Of a stretch of 64,000 bases of DNA, positions 34,488 to 44,742 are shown piece after piece. Each line of letters starts with the position of its first letter. The first letter of the stretch is position 1. A program made the translations under genes and the position numbers. Source of the stretch: Bacteroidia bacterium. GTDB lineage: Bacteria > Bacteroidota > Bacteroidia > UKL13-3. The notes below the pieces were generated by a model that saw only the letters and a program-made list of their open reading frames with translations, did no database searches and was not told the DNA's origin. The stretch lies in the NCBI GenBank assembly GCA_019695215.1, contig JAIBAK010000001.1, positions 81,028-145,027 of the forward strand. Direction: 5' to 3'.

Positions 34488-36194
34488 TTACAAAAGCTTT
34501 TTTAGCTCGGTATTTACAAACTGCATCAGTTCTTCAATATAACTTCGGGAGAAATCAAAGCGAATACCGGCTGTTTCATAAATTTCTTTCATGGGTTTGG
34601 TATACCCCAAACTTAAAGCCTTTTTGTACAGTTCAACTGCATTTGTGGGGTCGTGTTTAAAGTTTTTCCAGATAGAAACAGCTCCCAGTTGGGCAATACC
34701 GTACTCAATATAATAAAACGGCACTTCAAACAGGTGCAATTGTTTTTGCCACGTATAGGCAAAATTTTCTTCCAGCCCGGTGTAATTTACCATGCCTGTG
34801 CTGAATTCATTACTGATGTCAATCCATGCCTTTTTTCGTTCGGCAGCGGTGTGTTCAGGATGGGTATAAATCCAGTGCTGAAATTTATCAATAGTGGCTA
34901 TCCACGGAAGTACTTTTAAAATTCCTTCCAGATGCTCCTGCATGGCCCGGTTAAATTCTTCTTTGTCGTGGTAAAAGGCATCCTGACCTTCGTGCGAAAG
35001 CAATTCCATACTCATACTGGCCAGCTCCGCCACTTCGCTCGGGCAATTTTTAAAAGCCGATAACTCCAGGTCCTTGCTTAAAAACGAGTGGACCGCATGG
35101 CCCCCTTCGTGCACCATAGTCTCCACATCGCGCACACTGCTGGCAGCATTCATAAAAATAAACGGCACATTGGTTTCCGACATAGGGTAATTATAACCAC
35201 CCGGAGCTTTACCTTTTCTGCTTTCAAGGTCCAAGCGGTTCATTTCATCCATGGTTTCAATGCACCAGGCAAAGTAGGGGTCAATTTTATTAAAGCATTT
35301 AATGGTTTTATCTAATAAATCCTTTCCGCTGGTAAATGGCTCTAACGGCAATCTGCCTTTGGTATCAACATCCATGTCCCAGGGGCGCAATTCTGTGTAA
35401 CCTAATTCTGCTTTTCTGCGTTCATTAATTTCTTTACATAATGGCAGCACCGCGTCCCGTACCGAATCATGAAAAGCAAAACAATCTTCGGGGGTATAAT
35501 CAAACCGGCCCAATGCGGCAAACATATAATCTCTAAAATTGCTGAAGCCTGCATTTACGGCCACCCGATGACGCAGTTTTACCAGCCGGTTAAATAAATC
35601 ATCCAGTTCTTTTGAATGACTAAGCCGCTTGTCCATTATTTTCCTGTACACCTCTTCGCGTTTTTTGCGGTCGGTATTTTTAAGGTAATTTGATGCCTGC
35701 TGCAGAGTAAGTTCTTTGCCGTCTACTTCCACCATCATGCTTCCTACAATGGCTCCGTATTTTTGAGATTCGGTTTGTATTTCGGCAAAAATCGGAACGT
35801 TTTCCTCTCTGAAAATTTCTAATTCTTTGCGTATTCCTCTCAGGTAAACAAAATATTTATCTTTGTCCAGTTCGCTGGTAAAAGGACAATCTATCAGTTT
35901 TCTGTTCAGCTTATCATTGAGCGGAGAAATTTTTGGTTCAATCTCGGTTACAAAAAACAGGTAGGCCTGCTCGAGTTCTTTGTTGGTGGTATCGCAGGTC
36001 ATTTTTACATATCGCCAGGCTAAGTTCTCACTCACAAAAGCTTCCAGTTCGCTGCGGTGTTTGAGCCATAATTCCAGTTCGGATTTTGAGGTTATGTTAC
36101 GCTCAAGCAATTGGGTGAAATAAGGCTCAAGGGCTTCCCATGAAGTAATTTTTAATTTATCCGGTAAAAATTTGTGGTGGGTTATAACTAACAT
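34488..36194 (-). CDS. M3-family oligoendopeptidase
   Basis: Cytoplasmic zinc peptidase that degrades oligopeptides (PepF/thimet type). The HEGGH zinc motif is at residues 362-366 (HExxH), followed by the second-site helix ending ASMSMELLSHE that gives the third ligand. The start chosen is ATG 36194, giving 568 aa; the longer frame would start at a TTG lying inside the promoter's -7 box. PF01432 fold, mainly helical. Monocistronic. Confidence 0.93.
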   Translation of the reverse strand: MLVITHHKFLPDKLKITSWEALEPYFTQLLERNITSKSELELWLKHRSELEAFVSENLAWRYVKMTCDTTNKELEQAYLFFVTEIEPKISPLNDKLNRKLIDCPFTSELDKDKYFVYLRGIRKELEIFREENVPIFAEIQTESQKYGAIVGSMMVEVDGKELTLQQASNYLKNTDRKKREEVYRKIMDKRLSHSKELDDLFNRLVKLRHRVAVNAGFSNFRDYMFAALGRFDYTPEDCFAFHDSVRDAVLPLCKEINERRKAELGYTELRPWDMDVDTKGRLPLEPFTSGKDLLDKTIKCFNKIDPYFAWCIETMDEMNRLDLESRKGKAPGGYNYPMSETNVPFIFMNAASSVRDVETMVHEGGHAVHSFLSKDLELSAFKNCPSEVAELASMSMELLSHEGQDAFYHDKEEFNRAMQEHLEGILKVLPWIATIDKFQHWIYTHPEHTAAERKKAWIDISNEFSTGMVNYTGLEENFAYTWQKQLHLFEVPFYYIEYGIAQLGAVSIWKNFKHDPTNAVELYKKALSLGYTKPMKEIYETAGIRFDFSRSYIEELMQFVNTELKKLL

Positions 36195-36215
36195 GATCGT
36201 GTGATTTAAGACAAG

Positions 36216-36223
36216 CAAAAATA
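36216..36223 (-). promoter_or_regulatory. -7 promoter box for the M3 peptidase gene
   Basis: Minus strand TATTTTTG, perfect TAnnTTTG, 21 nt before ATG 36194. It overlaps the alternative TTG start, ruling that start out. Confidence 0.55.
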
Positions 36224-36263
36224 GAAAACTAAATCACTTTTGCAGGTAATGCACACAAAATAA

Positions 36264-36289
36264 AAAAAGCCACCCGAAGGCGGCTTTTT
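36264..36289 (-). terminator. Intrinsic terminator with UUCG loop, after DUF5606
   Basis: On the minus strand an 11-bp stem (one G-U wobble) is closed by the stable tetraloop TTCG and followed by T5. Arms lie at 36289-36279 and 36274-36264, 18 nt past the DUF5606 stop. Confidence 0.88.
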
Positions 36290-36306
36290 ATGCTGGACTA
36301 AATTTT

Positions 36307-36864
36307 TTATACTGACTTGGGCCGGTAAGTGGTTTTTGCACCACCGGCACTTTTGCTGTTGGCTTTTACTGCCGTATTTTTGGGAGCTACCGTTTTTGGA
36401 GCAACAGGATGTTCGCTCTTTTTCAAATCTTTATCTTCCGTTTTTTCTTCTTTACCCTCCGCTTCATTCTTCTCAGCTTCGGCAAGCAATGCTTTAAAAT
36501 CCATTTCACCATTTAAAATATTAAACCACGAAATGGCTTTGCGAATATCCGAAGCATACACTCTTTCGGAGTCATAATCAGGGAGTGCCTCTTTAAAAAA
36601 GTTAATTAACACATCATTCTCGGCTTTTGCATCAACTGTTTTACCCAGTGCCTGCATATTAGCAAATACCTGAATTAAACGTACTTCACCCGAGGTGGTG
36701 TACATGGCAATATCATCTAGCACCGATATTTTTTGGGTAAAGGTAGTAGGCATCCGGTTTTTGGCAGCATCAATTGATTCTACTATCAAACCTGTTGGCC
36801 TTCTGCCAATAACCTTAAATAATCCGCTTTTGCCTGAGATTGAAATAATATCTTTTAAATCCAT
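36307..36864 (-). CDS. DUF5606 domain protein
   Basis: 186 aa from ATG 36864. The N-terminal half (about 1-120) matches DUF5606: MDLKDIISISGKSGLFKVIG, then VESIDAAKNRMPTTF and VRLIQVFANMQ. The rest is an acidic, then Lys/Ala-rich tail (EAEKNEAEGKEEKTED; basic KSAGGAKTTYRPKSV end) that is low-complexity and probably disordered. Function unknown; restricted largely to Bacteroidota. It diverges from icmF (start-to-start 125 nt). Confidence 0.85.
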   Translation of the reverse strand: MDLKDIISISGKSGLFKVIGRRPTGLIVESIDAAKNRMPTTFTQKISVLDDIAMYTTSGEVRLIQVFANMQALGKTVDAKAENDVLINFFKEALPDYDSERVYASDIRKAISWFNILNGEMDFKALLAEAEKNEAEGKEEKTEDKDLKKSEHPVAPKTVAPKNTAVKANSKSAGGAKTTYRPKSV

Positions 36865-36956
36865 TTTTTGTTGCTTTAAACTTAAGGGTGCAAATAAAAA
36901 CATTTTACTGCTAAAATCCTTGTACAAACTGCAAGAGGCAAATCGGGTAAAAAGTG

Positions 36957-36964
36957 TAAATTTG
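36957..36964 (+). promoter_or_regulatory. -7 promoter box for icmF
   Basis: TAAATTTG, perfect TAnnTTTG, 25 nt before the icmF ATG. Confidence 0.5.
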
Positions 36965-36989
36965 ACGGCTATTTTCAGGCAATTAGCTT

Positions 36990-39900
36990 ATGGAAAGTGT
37001 AGAAAAATATATTCCCAAAAACAAAATCAGGGTGGTAACGGCCGCCAGTTTATTTGATGGTCACGATGCTGCCATCAATATTATGCGCAGAATTATTCAG
37101 GCCAGCGGGGCCGAGGTAATTCATCTGGGCCACGACCGCAGTGCCGAGGAGGTAGTAAACTGTGCCATTCAGGAAGATGCCAATGCTATTGCCATGACCA
37201 GTTATCAGGGCGGGCACGTAGAGTACTTTAAATTTATGTACGATTTGCTTCAGCAAAAAGGTTGCGGACATATCAAAATTTTTGGAGGCGGAGGTGGAAC
37301 AATTCTCCCTGAAGAAATGGAAGAACTGCATCAATATGGCATTTGCCGCATTTACGGACCCGATGACGGTAGGGCAATGGGGTTGCAGGGCATGATAAAT
37401 GATATGCTGGAGCGGTGCGATTTTAAAACAGGTGAAAACCTGAACGGAGAAGCCAAACACCTTAAAGAAAAAGACTGGAAATCGATTGCACGTTTAATAT
37501 CGGCAGCCGAGAATGACCCTAAAGGATTTCAGCCTTTCCTTGATGCTATTAAAAAAGATGTGAAACCGGTGCCGGTGCTTGGCATTACCGGAACGGGCGG
37601 GGCAGGAAAATCATCATTGGTTGATGAATTAGTACGCAGGTTTCTGCTCGATTTTAAAGATAAAACCATTGCTATCATTTCGGTCGACCCAAGCAAACGA
37701 AAAACCGGGGGAGCACTGCTTGGAGACCGTATACGAATGAATGCAATTAAAAATTCGCGGGTGTATATGCGCTCATTGGCTACACGCCAGAGTAATCTGG
37801 CGCTTTCAAAGCATGTACAGGAGGCCATAGATATTGTAAAAGCAGCCTCATTCGATTTAATTATTCTGGAAACATCAGGCATAGGGCAAAGTGATACCGA
37901 AATTATGGATCACAGCGATGTGGCTCTGTATGTAATGACCCCTGAATACGGTGCGGCCACACAACTCGAAAAAATTGATATGCTCGATTTTGCCGACATA
38001 ATTGCCATTAACAAGTTTGACAAAAAAGGAGCTCAGGATGCTTTGCGTGATGTGAAAAAACAATACCAGCGCAACCATCAGCAGTTTGATAAATCGCCCG
38101 ACAGCATGCCGGTGTTTGGTACCATAGCCTCCCAGTTCAACGATCCCGGAATGAACCGTCTGTATAAAGCGGTAATGGATAAGGTAGTTGAAAAAACACA
38201 GGCCGGCCTCAAGTCTACTTATACAATAACAGAGGAGATGAGTGAAAAAATTTACATCATTCCTCCGTCACGCACACGTTACCTTTCCGAAATTTCGGAG
38301 AATAACCGCAACTACGATAAGTGGGTGAAAAAACAGGCCGCTATAGCCGATAAACTTTACGGACTGAAATCATCCATCGATACACTGAAAACATCAGCCA
38401 TTGATGATAAAGACCGCCTGATTAAAGCATTGGACGAAACATATCATCAGGTAGCACTTGACTTAGACCCGCGCAACCGAAATATTCTGGAAACATGGGA
38501 GCAGAAAAAAGATTTGTACCGTAACGAGTACTACGTGTTTAAGGTGCGCGATAAAGAAATTAAAATTAAAACACATACCGAATCGCTTTCACACACGCAG
38601 ATTCCTAAAGTGGCTGTCCCAAGATTTAAAAGCTGGGGCGATATTTTGCAGTGGGCACTGCAGGAAAATTTCCCCGGTGATTTTCCGTACACCTCCGGAA
38701 TTTATCCCTTTAAACGTGAGGGCGAAGATCCCACCCGTATGTTTGCGGGCGAAGGTGGACCCGAGCGCACCAATAAACGCTTTCACTATGTGTCGCAGGG
38801 AATGCCCGCCAAACGACTCAGTACGGCTTTTGATTCGGTGACCCTGTATGGAAACGACCCCGACCATCGCCCGGATATTTACGGAAAAATTGGAAACTCG
38901 GGAGTAAGTGTGTGGAGTTTGGATGCCGCCAAAAAACTGTATTCAGGTTTTAATCTGGCCGATCCAAAAACTTCGGTTTCCATGACCATCAACGGGCCGG
39001 CAGCTATTATTTGCGCATTTTTTATGAATGCCGCCATCGATCAGCAGTGCGAAATGTACATAAAAGCCAACGGACTGGAAGCGGAGGTAAATAAAAAAAT
39101 TGACGCCATTTTTAAAGCGAAAGGAACCAAACGACCTGCTTACAACGAACTGATGCCCGAAGGAAATGACGGCCTGGGATTGATGTTACTGGGTGTTACC
39201 GGTGATATGGTTTTACCTGCCGAAGTGTACAACAAAATAAAAATTGAAACACTTAAACAGGTGCGCGGCACTGTGCAGGCCGACATTTTAAAAGAAGATC
39301 AGGCACAAAATACCTGCATTTTTTCTACCGAGTTTTCGCTGCGCGTAATGGGCGATGTGCAGCAGTATTTTATTGATAACAATGTGCGCAATTTTTACTC
39401 TGTTTCAATAAGCGGATATCATATTGCCGAAGCAGGCGCCAATCCCATTACTCAGTTGGCTCTTACGCTTTCCAACGGGTTTACTTTTGTTGAGTATTAC
39501 CTGAGCCGTGGAATGCATATTGACGACTTTGCTCCGAATTTATCGTTCTTTTTCTCCAACGGGATTGATCCCGAATATTCGGTCATCGGTCGCGTGTCGA
39601 GGAGAATATGGGCCAAAGCCATGAAACTGAAATACGGTGCCAACGAGCGCTCACAAATGCTCAAATACCATATTCAAACTTCGGGTCGCTCGCTGCACGC
39701 ACAGGAAATTGATTTTAATGATATACGCACTACGTTGCAAGCCTTGTATGCCATTTACGATAATTGCAATTCGCTTCACACCAATGCCTATGACGAAGCC
39801 ATTACCACCCCAACAGAAGAGAGCGTGCGTAGGGCTATGGCCATACAACTTATCATTAACCGTGAACTGGGACTGGCTAAAAACGAAAATCCGTTGCAGG

Positions 39901-40364
39901 GCTCCTTTATAATTGAAGAACTAACCGACCTGGTGGAAGAAGCCGTGCTGAGTGAGTTTGATAAAATTACCGAGCGGGGTGGTGTGCTGGGTGCCATGGA
40001 AACCATGTACCAGCGCAATAAAATACAGGAAGAAAGTATGTACTACGAAATGCAGAAACATACCGGAGAGTTCCCCATTGTTGGAGTAAATACTTTTTTA
40101 AGCAGCAAAGGTTCCCCTACTATTTTGCCTAAGGAAGTGATACGCTCTACCACCGAGGAAAAAGAGTACCAGATAGCCATGCTGAATGAACTGAAGAAAG
40201 GAAATGAGGCCAAAGGGAAAGAAATGTTGCAGCACCTGCAGCAGGTAGCCATTCACAACCAGAATATTTTTGCCGAACTGATGGAAACGGTAAAATATTG
40301 CTCGCTGGGGCAGATTACTTCTGCTCTGTTTGAGGTAGGCGGGCAGTATAGAAGGAATATGTAA
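36990..40364 (+). CDS. icmF: Fused acyl-CoA mutase (isobutyryl-CoA mutase IcmF type)
   Basis: 1124-aa adenosylcobalamin enzyme in one chain. Residues about 10-145 are the B12-binding domain with DGHDAA (23-28), His25 being the lower axial ligand. About 180-430 is the MeaB-like GTPase chaperone with P-loop GTGGAGKSS (201-209) and NKFDKKG. About 540-1124 is the mutase TIM barrel with [19 protein letters not shown] and [16 protein letters not shown]. This domain order is the IcmF layout. It interconverts branched and linear acyl-CoAs (isobutyryl/n-butyryl), possibly also pivalyl or isovaleryl. An imperfect copy of its last 20 codons lies at 44679. Confidence 0.93.
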   Translation: MESVEKYIPKNKIRVVTAASLFDGHDAAINIMRRIIQASGAEVIHLGHDRSAEEVVNCAIQEDANAIAMTSYQGGHVEYFKFMYDLLQQKGCGHIKIFGGGGGTILPEEMEELHQYGICRIYGPDDGRAMGLQGMINDMLERCDFKTGENLNGEAKHLKEKDWKSIARLISAAENDPKGFQPFLDAIKKDVKPVPVLGITGTGGAGKSSLVDELVRRFLLDFKDKTIAIISVDPSKRKTGGALLGDRIRMNAIKNSRVYMRSLATRQSNLALSKHVQEAIDIVKAASFDLIILETSGIGQSDTEIMDHSDVALYVMTPEYGAATQLEKIDMLDFADIIAINKFDKKGAQDALRDVKKQYQRNHQQFDKSPDSMPVFGTIASQFNDPGMNRLYKAVMDKVVEKTQAGLKSTYTITEEMSEKIYIIPPSRTRYLSEISENNRNYDKWVKKQAAIADKLYGLKSSIDTLKTSAIDDKDRLIKALDETYHQVALDLDPRNRNILETWEQKKDLYRNEYYVFKVRDKEIKIKTHTESLSHTQIPKVAVPRFKSWGDILQWALQENFPGDFPYTSGIYPFKREGEDPTRMFAGEGGPERTNKRFHYVSQGMPAKRLSTAFDSVTLYGNDPDHRPDIYGKIGNSGVSVWSLDAAKKLYSGFNLADPKTSVSMTINGPAAIICAFFMNAAIDQQCEMYIKANGLEAEVNKKIDAIFKAKGTKRPAYNELMPEGNDGLGLMLLGVTGDMVLPAEVYNKIKIETLKQVRGTVQADILKEDQAQNTCIFSTEFSLRVMGDVQQYFIDNNVRNFYSVSISGYHIAEAGANPITQLALTLSNGFTFVEYYLSRGMHIDDFAPNLSFFFSNGIDPEYSVIGRVSRRIWAKAMKLKYGANERSQMLKYHIQTSGRSLHAQEIDFNDIRTTLQALYAIYDNCNSLHTNAYDEAITTPTEESVRRAMAIQLIINRELGLAKNENPLQGSFIIEELTDLVEEAVLSEFDKITERGGVLGAMETMYQRNKIQEESMYYEMQKHTGEFPIVGVNTFLSSKGSPTILPKEVIRSTTEEKEYQIAMLNELKKGNEAKGKEMLQHLQQVAIHNQNIFAELMETVKYCSLGQITSALFEVGGQYRRNM

Positions 40365-40374
40365 GTAGGTTGGC
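40302..40374 (+). repeat. Left copy of icmF-3'-end direct repeat
   Basis: The last 20 codons of icmF plus its stop and 10 nt beyond are repeated at 44679-44751, in the same orientation and on the other side of the restriction-modification cassette, with 62 of 73 positions identical. The exact shared core is 23 nt, ending just past the stop codon. Confidence 0.85.
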
Positions 40375-40499
40375 CATGAGCGACTTCTTTGATACTTGCC
40401 AACAAAAGGATGAGAGAGAACAATTGAAAGGTATTCAGCAACTAATGATAAAGGATGACCTTTATCTGAGATAAGTAGGTTAGAAGTACTTGATGGAAT

Positions 40500-41237
40500 T
40501 CAATCTAATATCAGGTCATTGTAATCAAGCACTATATGGTATATAGTAATTGGTTGTCTAAGGTTGTCTCTATTATGAGAACTTACAAAAACATACTGAT
40601 ACTTTTCAATGTATTCATAACCCGCGCAAATTAGCTTTTGAGAAGCTAGATTGGTTTGGATTTTCAGTAAATCTTTGTGCTTTTTTAAGGCAACATCAAT
40701 TTCCTTAAAGGAATTAGCAGACTCTATTTTCTCCTTCGGTTCTGTTGATTCAAGAAATGAGATCATTCCAGCCAAATTAGTTGCAGATTCCGGATAGTAT
40801 TGGTTGCTTATAAACCTGGCTACACCTTCTTTTATATAGTTGTCAATGATTTTTTTGTTTAGACGTTTGCATTCAAAAATGTAATAAGTATTTCCATTGT
40901 ACAATGGTGAGCAAACTTTAATATCTAAAATGCCAGTTTTGATGTTGTTAAGAAATTCTTCTGCCCCTGACTGAAATAGGTAATAATCTAGTCCAAATAA
41001 AGAGCGGTTTGGTTCTATGTATTTAGAAACTAGGTCGTGCCTCAGATAATCCTCAAGTTCTATTTTTTTAGCTTCTTTCTTTCGGGCAACCGTTGTTTGA
41101 TTTAATATATCTTTTCGTGAATACTTAGTATTCTTTTCAAGTTCTGAGTAAGCATGTAAAATTAAGTGCAAACACGAATTAAAGGTAGAATTCTGCCCGC
41201 CAAAGTTGTTCGATGTAAATTCTTCAACGCCTTGCAT
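40500..41237 (-). CDS. PD-(D/E)xK-like nuclease, restriction partner of the adjacent methyltransferase
   Basis: 245 aa, unrecognised at family level. The region LDIKVCSPLYNG then YYIFECKRLNK gives D105-(16)-E122-x-K124, a good PD-(D/E)xK catalytic core (strand with Asp, next strand ExK). It is 4 nt downstream of the methyltransferase and would be co-expressed. The most likely role is the restriction subunit. Local A/T content is higher than in icmF, a sign of acquisition. It could also be an accessory or immunity protein. The 135 nt between icmF and its stop hold one 32-codon frame (40376-40474) that I do not accept as a gene. Confidence 0.65.
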   Translation of the reverse strand: MQGVEEFTSNNFGGQNSTFNSCLHLILHAYSELEKNTKYSRKDILNQTTVARKKEAKKIELEDYLRHDLVSKYIEPNRSLFGLDYYLFQSGAEEFLNNIKTGILDIKVCSPLYNGNTYYIFECKRLNKKIIDNYIKEGVARFISNQYYPESATNLAGMISFLESTEPKEKIESANSFKEIDVALKKHKDLLKIQTNLASQKLICAGYEYIEKYQYVFVSSHNRDNLRQPITIYHIVLDYNDLILD

Positions 41238-41241
41238 TATC

Positions 41242-44200
41242 CTACTTTTGATGGTTTTTAATTTCGGCTTTGGTTATCTCCTCCTCAAACTCCATAGTAT
41301 CAAGGTATGCAACTGCGTTATGCCATAACTTATGCTCATTAGGCTTAATTACATAAAAGGAGTTTTTCGTAAAGCCTCGCACATCCTGCTGTATATATAG
41401 GTTTTTACAAACATTGTAAACACCAAGGTCACCCAACAACATTTCTAAATCATCATTTCCTGTTTTCCTAAAGGTATTGGTAGGTTGTTTTTTATCTTTA
41501 TTTTCTACGTGAAAATTAATCCGTATAAAAAAATCTGTATATAAAATTTCAGGCCGTAACCTTTTATTTATTCTATCAAACCTTACTTGAAACGATTTGA
41601 GAAACACCCCAAGATATTCGTTCATGTAATCGACATCTTTTTGCTTCTCAAAATTCAGGGGCTTAAAAACTCTTGCTTCCTTTTCTCTCAATAAAACTGG
41701 TATAGAAACAGTAGTTGCATAATCAAGTAAGGATAATTCCATTTGAGTTAATCCATACAATTGATTTATCTTTTTCTCAATTGCCTTTTTCGATTGAGCA
41801 ACAACATTACCGCCAAATCCGTCCATCTTATTAGTTATATTTAAAGCAAGTTCCGCAAGTTTATTATCGTATTTTATCGGGAAGTTAAAGAATTCATCAA
41901 AGTGAATGCGGCTTTTCTCTATTCCTAATGACGAGCCAGTGTTTAATGTATAATATGTGAAAAGTTTAGAATTGAATAGCGAAGATAAAGAACTCAAAAA
42001 TTCTTTAACATTGTCAGCATCTTTTGATATAGGAATTAAAGAGGCAACCGTAGAACTGAAGCTTATTTTTCCTTCATGAAATGCGGTTACAGCTCCAAAA
42101 TGATGCTCGGTCTCGGTAGGAGTAAGCACAACGCCCTTTTTAAAAAGAAGTTTATTGCCTTTGAAGAATTTTAAATCCGGCAAATACCCAACATTATTAT
42201 GTTTGATTTGCTTTAATTCAGCTTCTCGTTTCCACTTTTTGTTTGGGAATACAACAAATGGCCTAAATTCACTTTCTGCTTCTAAATAATCATAATTAAG
42301 AATTTTTGACGTATCATTTTTTTTGCTGCCATCTTTAATCTTCAATCCACCTTTCCAATCATACTTTTGAAGTTCAACATTATTTTCTTTATGCTTTAGC
42401 TCCTTCAATCTACGTATGAAATGAATATCAAGCGCATTTCCATGAACCAACACTTTCCATAGCCAATCAAAGCCACCTTTTCCTTCAATAAAATAACTCT
42501 GTTTAATGTTCTTGACATCGTGCTTTTCAATTACAATAGTTTTATAATAGCGAAAAAAACGATTTGGCTTTACTGTTATGTGTTGGATAACATTTTCAGT
42601 AGTAGTCTTATTCCCCGTTTCGGGTATGTATGTAATAACGGCAGCAGGATATCTAGCATTATCAAAAATATGGTTGCCACCCCTTATCTTATTGTTTACA
42701 GGTGACAGCTCAACTACCTGTTTAACGTGAAATTTATTTAAAAAGTAGTTTCTGAATATCTTTGAGGTGTCTTCTGAATTATATAAAACTTTACTTGACA
42801 CTACGAAAGAACACTTAAGCGCTTTTTCTTGTGAAGCAAAATCGCTGGTGCGAACTAAAAACGCCTGGCATATTTCTTTGTCGCCAATATTAAGTATTAA
42901 CCTTTCGTCTTTAAGCTTCTCTTTGTTTTCTTTCTCGTTACGGTCCTTTATGTATTTTATATACTTGGATTTAGGGACTTTCCCCCAAGGCGGATTCCCG
43001 ACTATGAAATCTAATCCACGTATCTGCGTGTTGAATGGGTGATTTGTATTAAAAAAATCAGCCTCAATTCCCCCGAAGAAATTTTCGTCTTTTAATTTAT
43101 GAAAGCGAAATTTTTCAATTTCGGCTGGTTGTTTGTAATCAAGAATAGTAACGTAAAGCGAAAAAATAGATATATCAATTGCATCAGGATCAATATCAAT
43201 TCCATAAATATTCGATTTGATAAGTTGCCATAAACGCGCATCAGATATCTTTTTTCGTCCTGTAAGAGCAAGTTCCTTTTCAAGGATTTTACGCAATGTT
43301 TCTACAAGGAAAATTCCCGATCCACACGAAGGATCGAGGACTTTACACATAGAATCTTTTTTAAGAGGATCTTCTAAAAATGGGCTTACGGTTTGGGACA
43401 AAACATAGTCAACCAAATATGCAGGGGTATAGTAGGCTTTGATATCTTTTTGTTTGGAAAGCTGAAGCTTTTCGTTTTCATATTCATTGCCAATAAAGTT
43501 TTCATAAATACTACTAATCAGCTCTACCGGTATGATCTCAAAATCATATAAATCAAAAAAAGATTTTTGTACAGTATATCCCTTATAATCTCGGCCTGTC
43601 TTAAAAAATTCGGAACAGTTGAACAAATGGTACAAAACTTCCAAATGCTCATCGTTAACTAATTCCTCTTCCTTATAAACTACTTTTTGACCACTTGATT
43701 CCTTAAGTGGAAACATATCGCCATTATACTTTTCATTTAAATACTTGAAAAATTTATATAAGGAGGTTTTAGTTTTTATTAACTCTCTGAACGAATCTTT
43801 TCTTGCACCCTTATTAGTTCCTATAATATAATTTTGGTCGCTAAAGGTTACATCTCTGTCAATTAAGTAACGTACAAAAAGCAATCGTCCAATGAGCCTG
43901 TTTGCGGCTTTAGGCAATAAATTCAACCCATTTTTAGCAACCAATATCCTACGTGCATCGGTAATATTATTCAGCAGGTAAGTATCTATAAGGTTTTTCT
44001 TCGTTCCTAACTTTTCAAGTGAGTGACCCAAAAGCATATTTACAAACGAGAAATCTTCAAATCCATCAACATTATTGCTTTGCTGCAATTTTCGTAATCG
44101 TTTAAAATCCGCTAATGTAAACTCGTTTCCATGATAAAGATCAAGCGTGCTCCTTCTATTAATAAAAACAGCTTGGGCTAACCCAAAGTTAATTACATGT

Positions 44201-44460
44201 TTATGTAAAACTTCCTCTTCATCTTGAGACGGATTATCAAAGAATAGAATAAAAGACTGATTGAATGGCTTAGGATGTGATTTTTCTACTTCAGCATCGT
44301 TATATAAACAGTAAAAAGCTTGCGGTTTAATAACATCCTTTAAGATGCGGCTGATACGGTAAGGGAATTTATGAACCCATGAATCAGCCTCACTTATTAG
44401 GTATAAGCCATTTTCTTTATTAATACCTAATTTTTTGTATAGCTGTTCAAGCCTATTCAT
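41242..44460 (-). CDS. N6-adenine DNA methyltransferase (Eco57I class), restriction-modification
   Basis: 1072 aa from ATG 44460 (a GTG 36 nt upstream is the alternative). Gamma-class MTase motifs: motif I DPSCGSGIF (376-384) for S-adenosylmethionine, and motif IV NPPW (489-492). The N-terminal 300 residues carry a helical region (FVNMLLGHSLEKL), and the C-terminal part about 700-1072 should be the target-recognition and accessory region. No PD-(D/E)xK is apparent in its own N-terminus, so cutting is probably done by the 245-aa product downstream. Resembles type IIG/BREX PglX-like enzymes in architecture. Minus strand, opposite to icmF. Confidence 0.88.
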   Translation of the reverse strand: MNRLEQLYKKLGINKENGLYLISEADSWVHKFPYRISRILKDVIKPQAFYCLYNDAEVEKSHPKPFNQSFILFFDNPSQDEEEVLHKHVINFGLAQAVFINRRSTLDLYHGNEFTLADFKRLRKLQQSNNVDGFEDFSFVNMLLGHSLEKLGTKKNLIDTYLLNNITDARRILVAKNGLNLLPKAANRLIGRLLFVRYLIDRDVTFSDQNYIIGTNKGARKDSFRELIKTKTSLYKFFKYLNEKYNGDMFPLKESSGQKVVYKEEELVNDEHLEVLYHLFNCSEFFKTGRDYKGYTVQKSFFDLYDFEIIPVELISSIYENFIGNEYENEKLQLSKQKDIKAYYTPAYLVDYVLSQTVSPFLEDPLKKDSMCKVLDPSCGSGIFLVETLRKILEKELALTGRKKISDARLWQLIKSNIYGIDIDPDAIDISIFSLYVTILDYKQPAEIEKFRFHKLKDENFFGGIEADFFNTNHPFNTQIRGLDFIVGNPPWGKVPKSKYIKYIKDRNEKENKEKLKDERLILNIGDKEICQAFLVRTSDFASQEKALKCSFVVSSKVLYNSEDTSKIFRNYFLNKFHVKQVVELSPVNNKIRGGNHIFDNARYPAAVITYIPETGNKTTTENVIQHITVKPNRFFRYYKTIVIEKHDVKNIKQSYFIEGKGGFDWLWKVLVHGNALDIHFIRRLKELKHKENNVELQKYDWKGGLKIKDGSKKNDTSKILNYDYLEAESEFRPFVVFPNKKWKREAELKQIKHNNVGYLPDLKFFKGNKLLFKKGVVLTPTETEHHFGAVTAFHEGKISFSSTVASLIPISKDADNVKEFLSSLSSLFNSKLFTYYTLNTGSSLGIEKSRIHFDEFFNFPIKYDNKLAELALNITNKMDGFGGNVVAQSKKAIEKKINQLYGLTQMELSLLDYATTVSIPVLLREKEARVFKPLNFEKQKDVDYMNEYLGVFLKSFQVRFDRINKRLRPEILYTDFFIRINFHVENKDKKQPTNTFRKTGNDDLEMLLGDLGVYNVCKNLYIQQDVRGFTKNSFYVIKPNEHKLWHNAVAYLDTMEFEEEITKAEIKNHQK

Positions 44461-44630
44461 TGCGTACTTTGTTATTTGGAGTAATTGAAGATTCACGCAA
44501 AACCTTGCAACAAATTAAGTAATTTATATAGAAATTTTAAGCATGGATGGAAGTACAAAGTGTTTGTTAATAGTTAACAAGTTGAAATGTTTATAACTTA
44601 AGGTATGGATGTAAGTTCGACCCCCTCGCT

Positions 44631-44653
44631 GTTCGGGATTTGCAATCCCGAAC
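44631..44653. repeat. REP-like palindrome, with imperfect second copy
   Basis: Perfect 10-bp arms (GTTCGGGATT and AATCCCGAAC) around TGC. Immediately downstream (44656-44680) is a degenerate copy of the same unit beginning CTTGCTGTTCAGAATTTG. Similar palindromes are common between genes in Bacteroidota and are linked elsewhere with REP-associated tyrosine transposases; no transposase is in this window. Confidence 0.6.
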
Positions 44654-44678
44654 CCCTTGCTGTTCAGAATTTGTAATC

Positions 44679-44741
44679 TCATTGGCGCAAATTACGTATG
44701 CGTTGTTTGAGGTGGGCGAGCAGTATAGAAGGAATATGTAA
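44679..44741 (+). pseudogene. Fragment of a second icmF 3' end (20 codons and stop)
   Basis: Reading in frame gives SLAQITYALFEVGEQYRRNM and a stop, against [20 protein letters not shown] for the resident icmF. Of ten nucleotide differences within the 63 coding nt, seven are synonymous third-position or Leu-codon changes and three are replacements (G/A, S/Y, G/E). That pattern shows it comes from a functional, diverged icmF allele and not from a fresh duplication. It has no start, no promoter and no upstream icmF. Confidence 0.85.
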
Positions 44742-44742
44742 G

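Noticed and set aside
44679-44741. Taking the icmF fragment as a functional short gene
   Set aside because: It has no start codon, no promoter and only 20 codons, all matching the icmF C-terminus.
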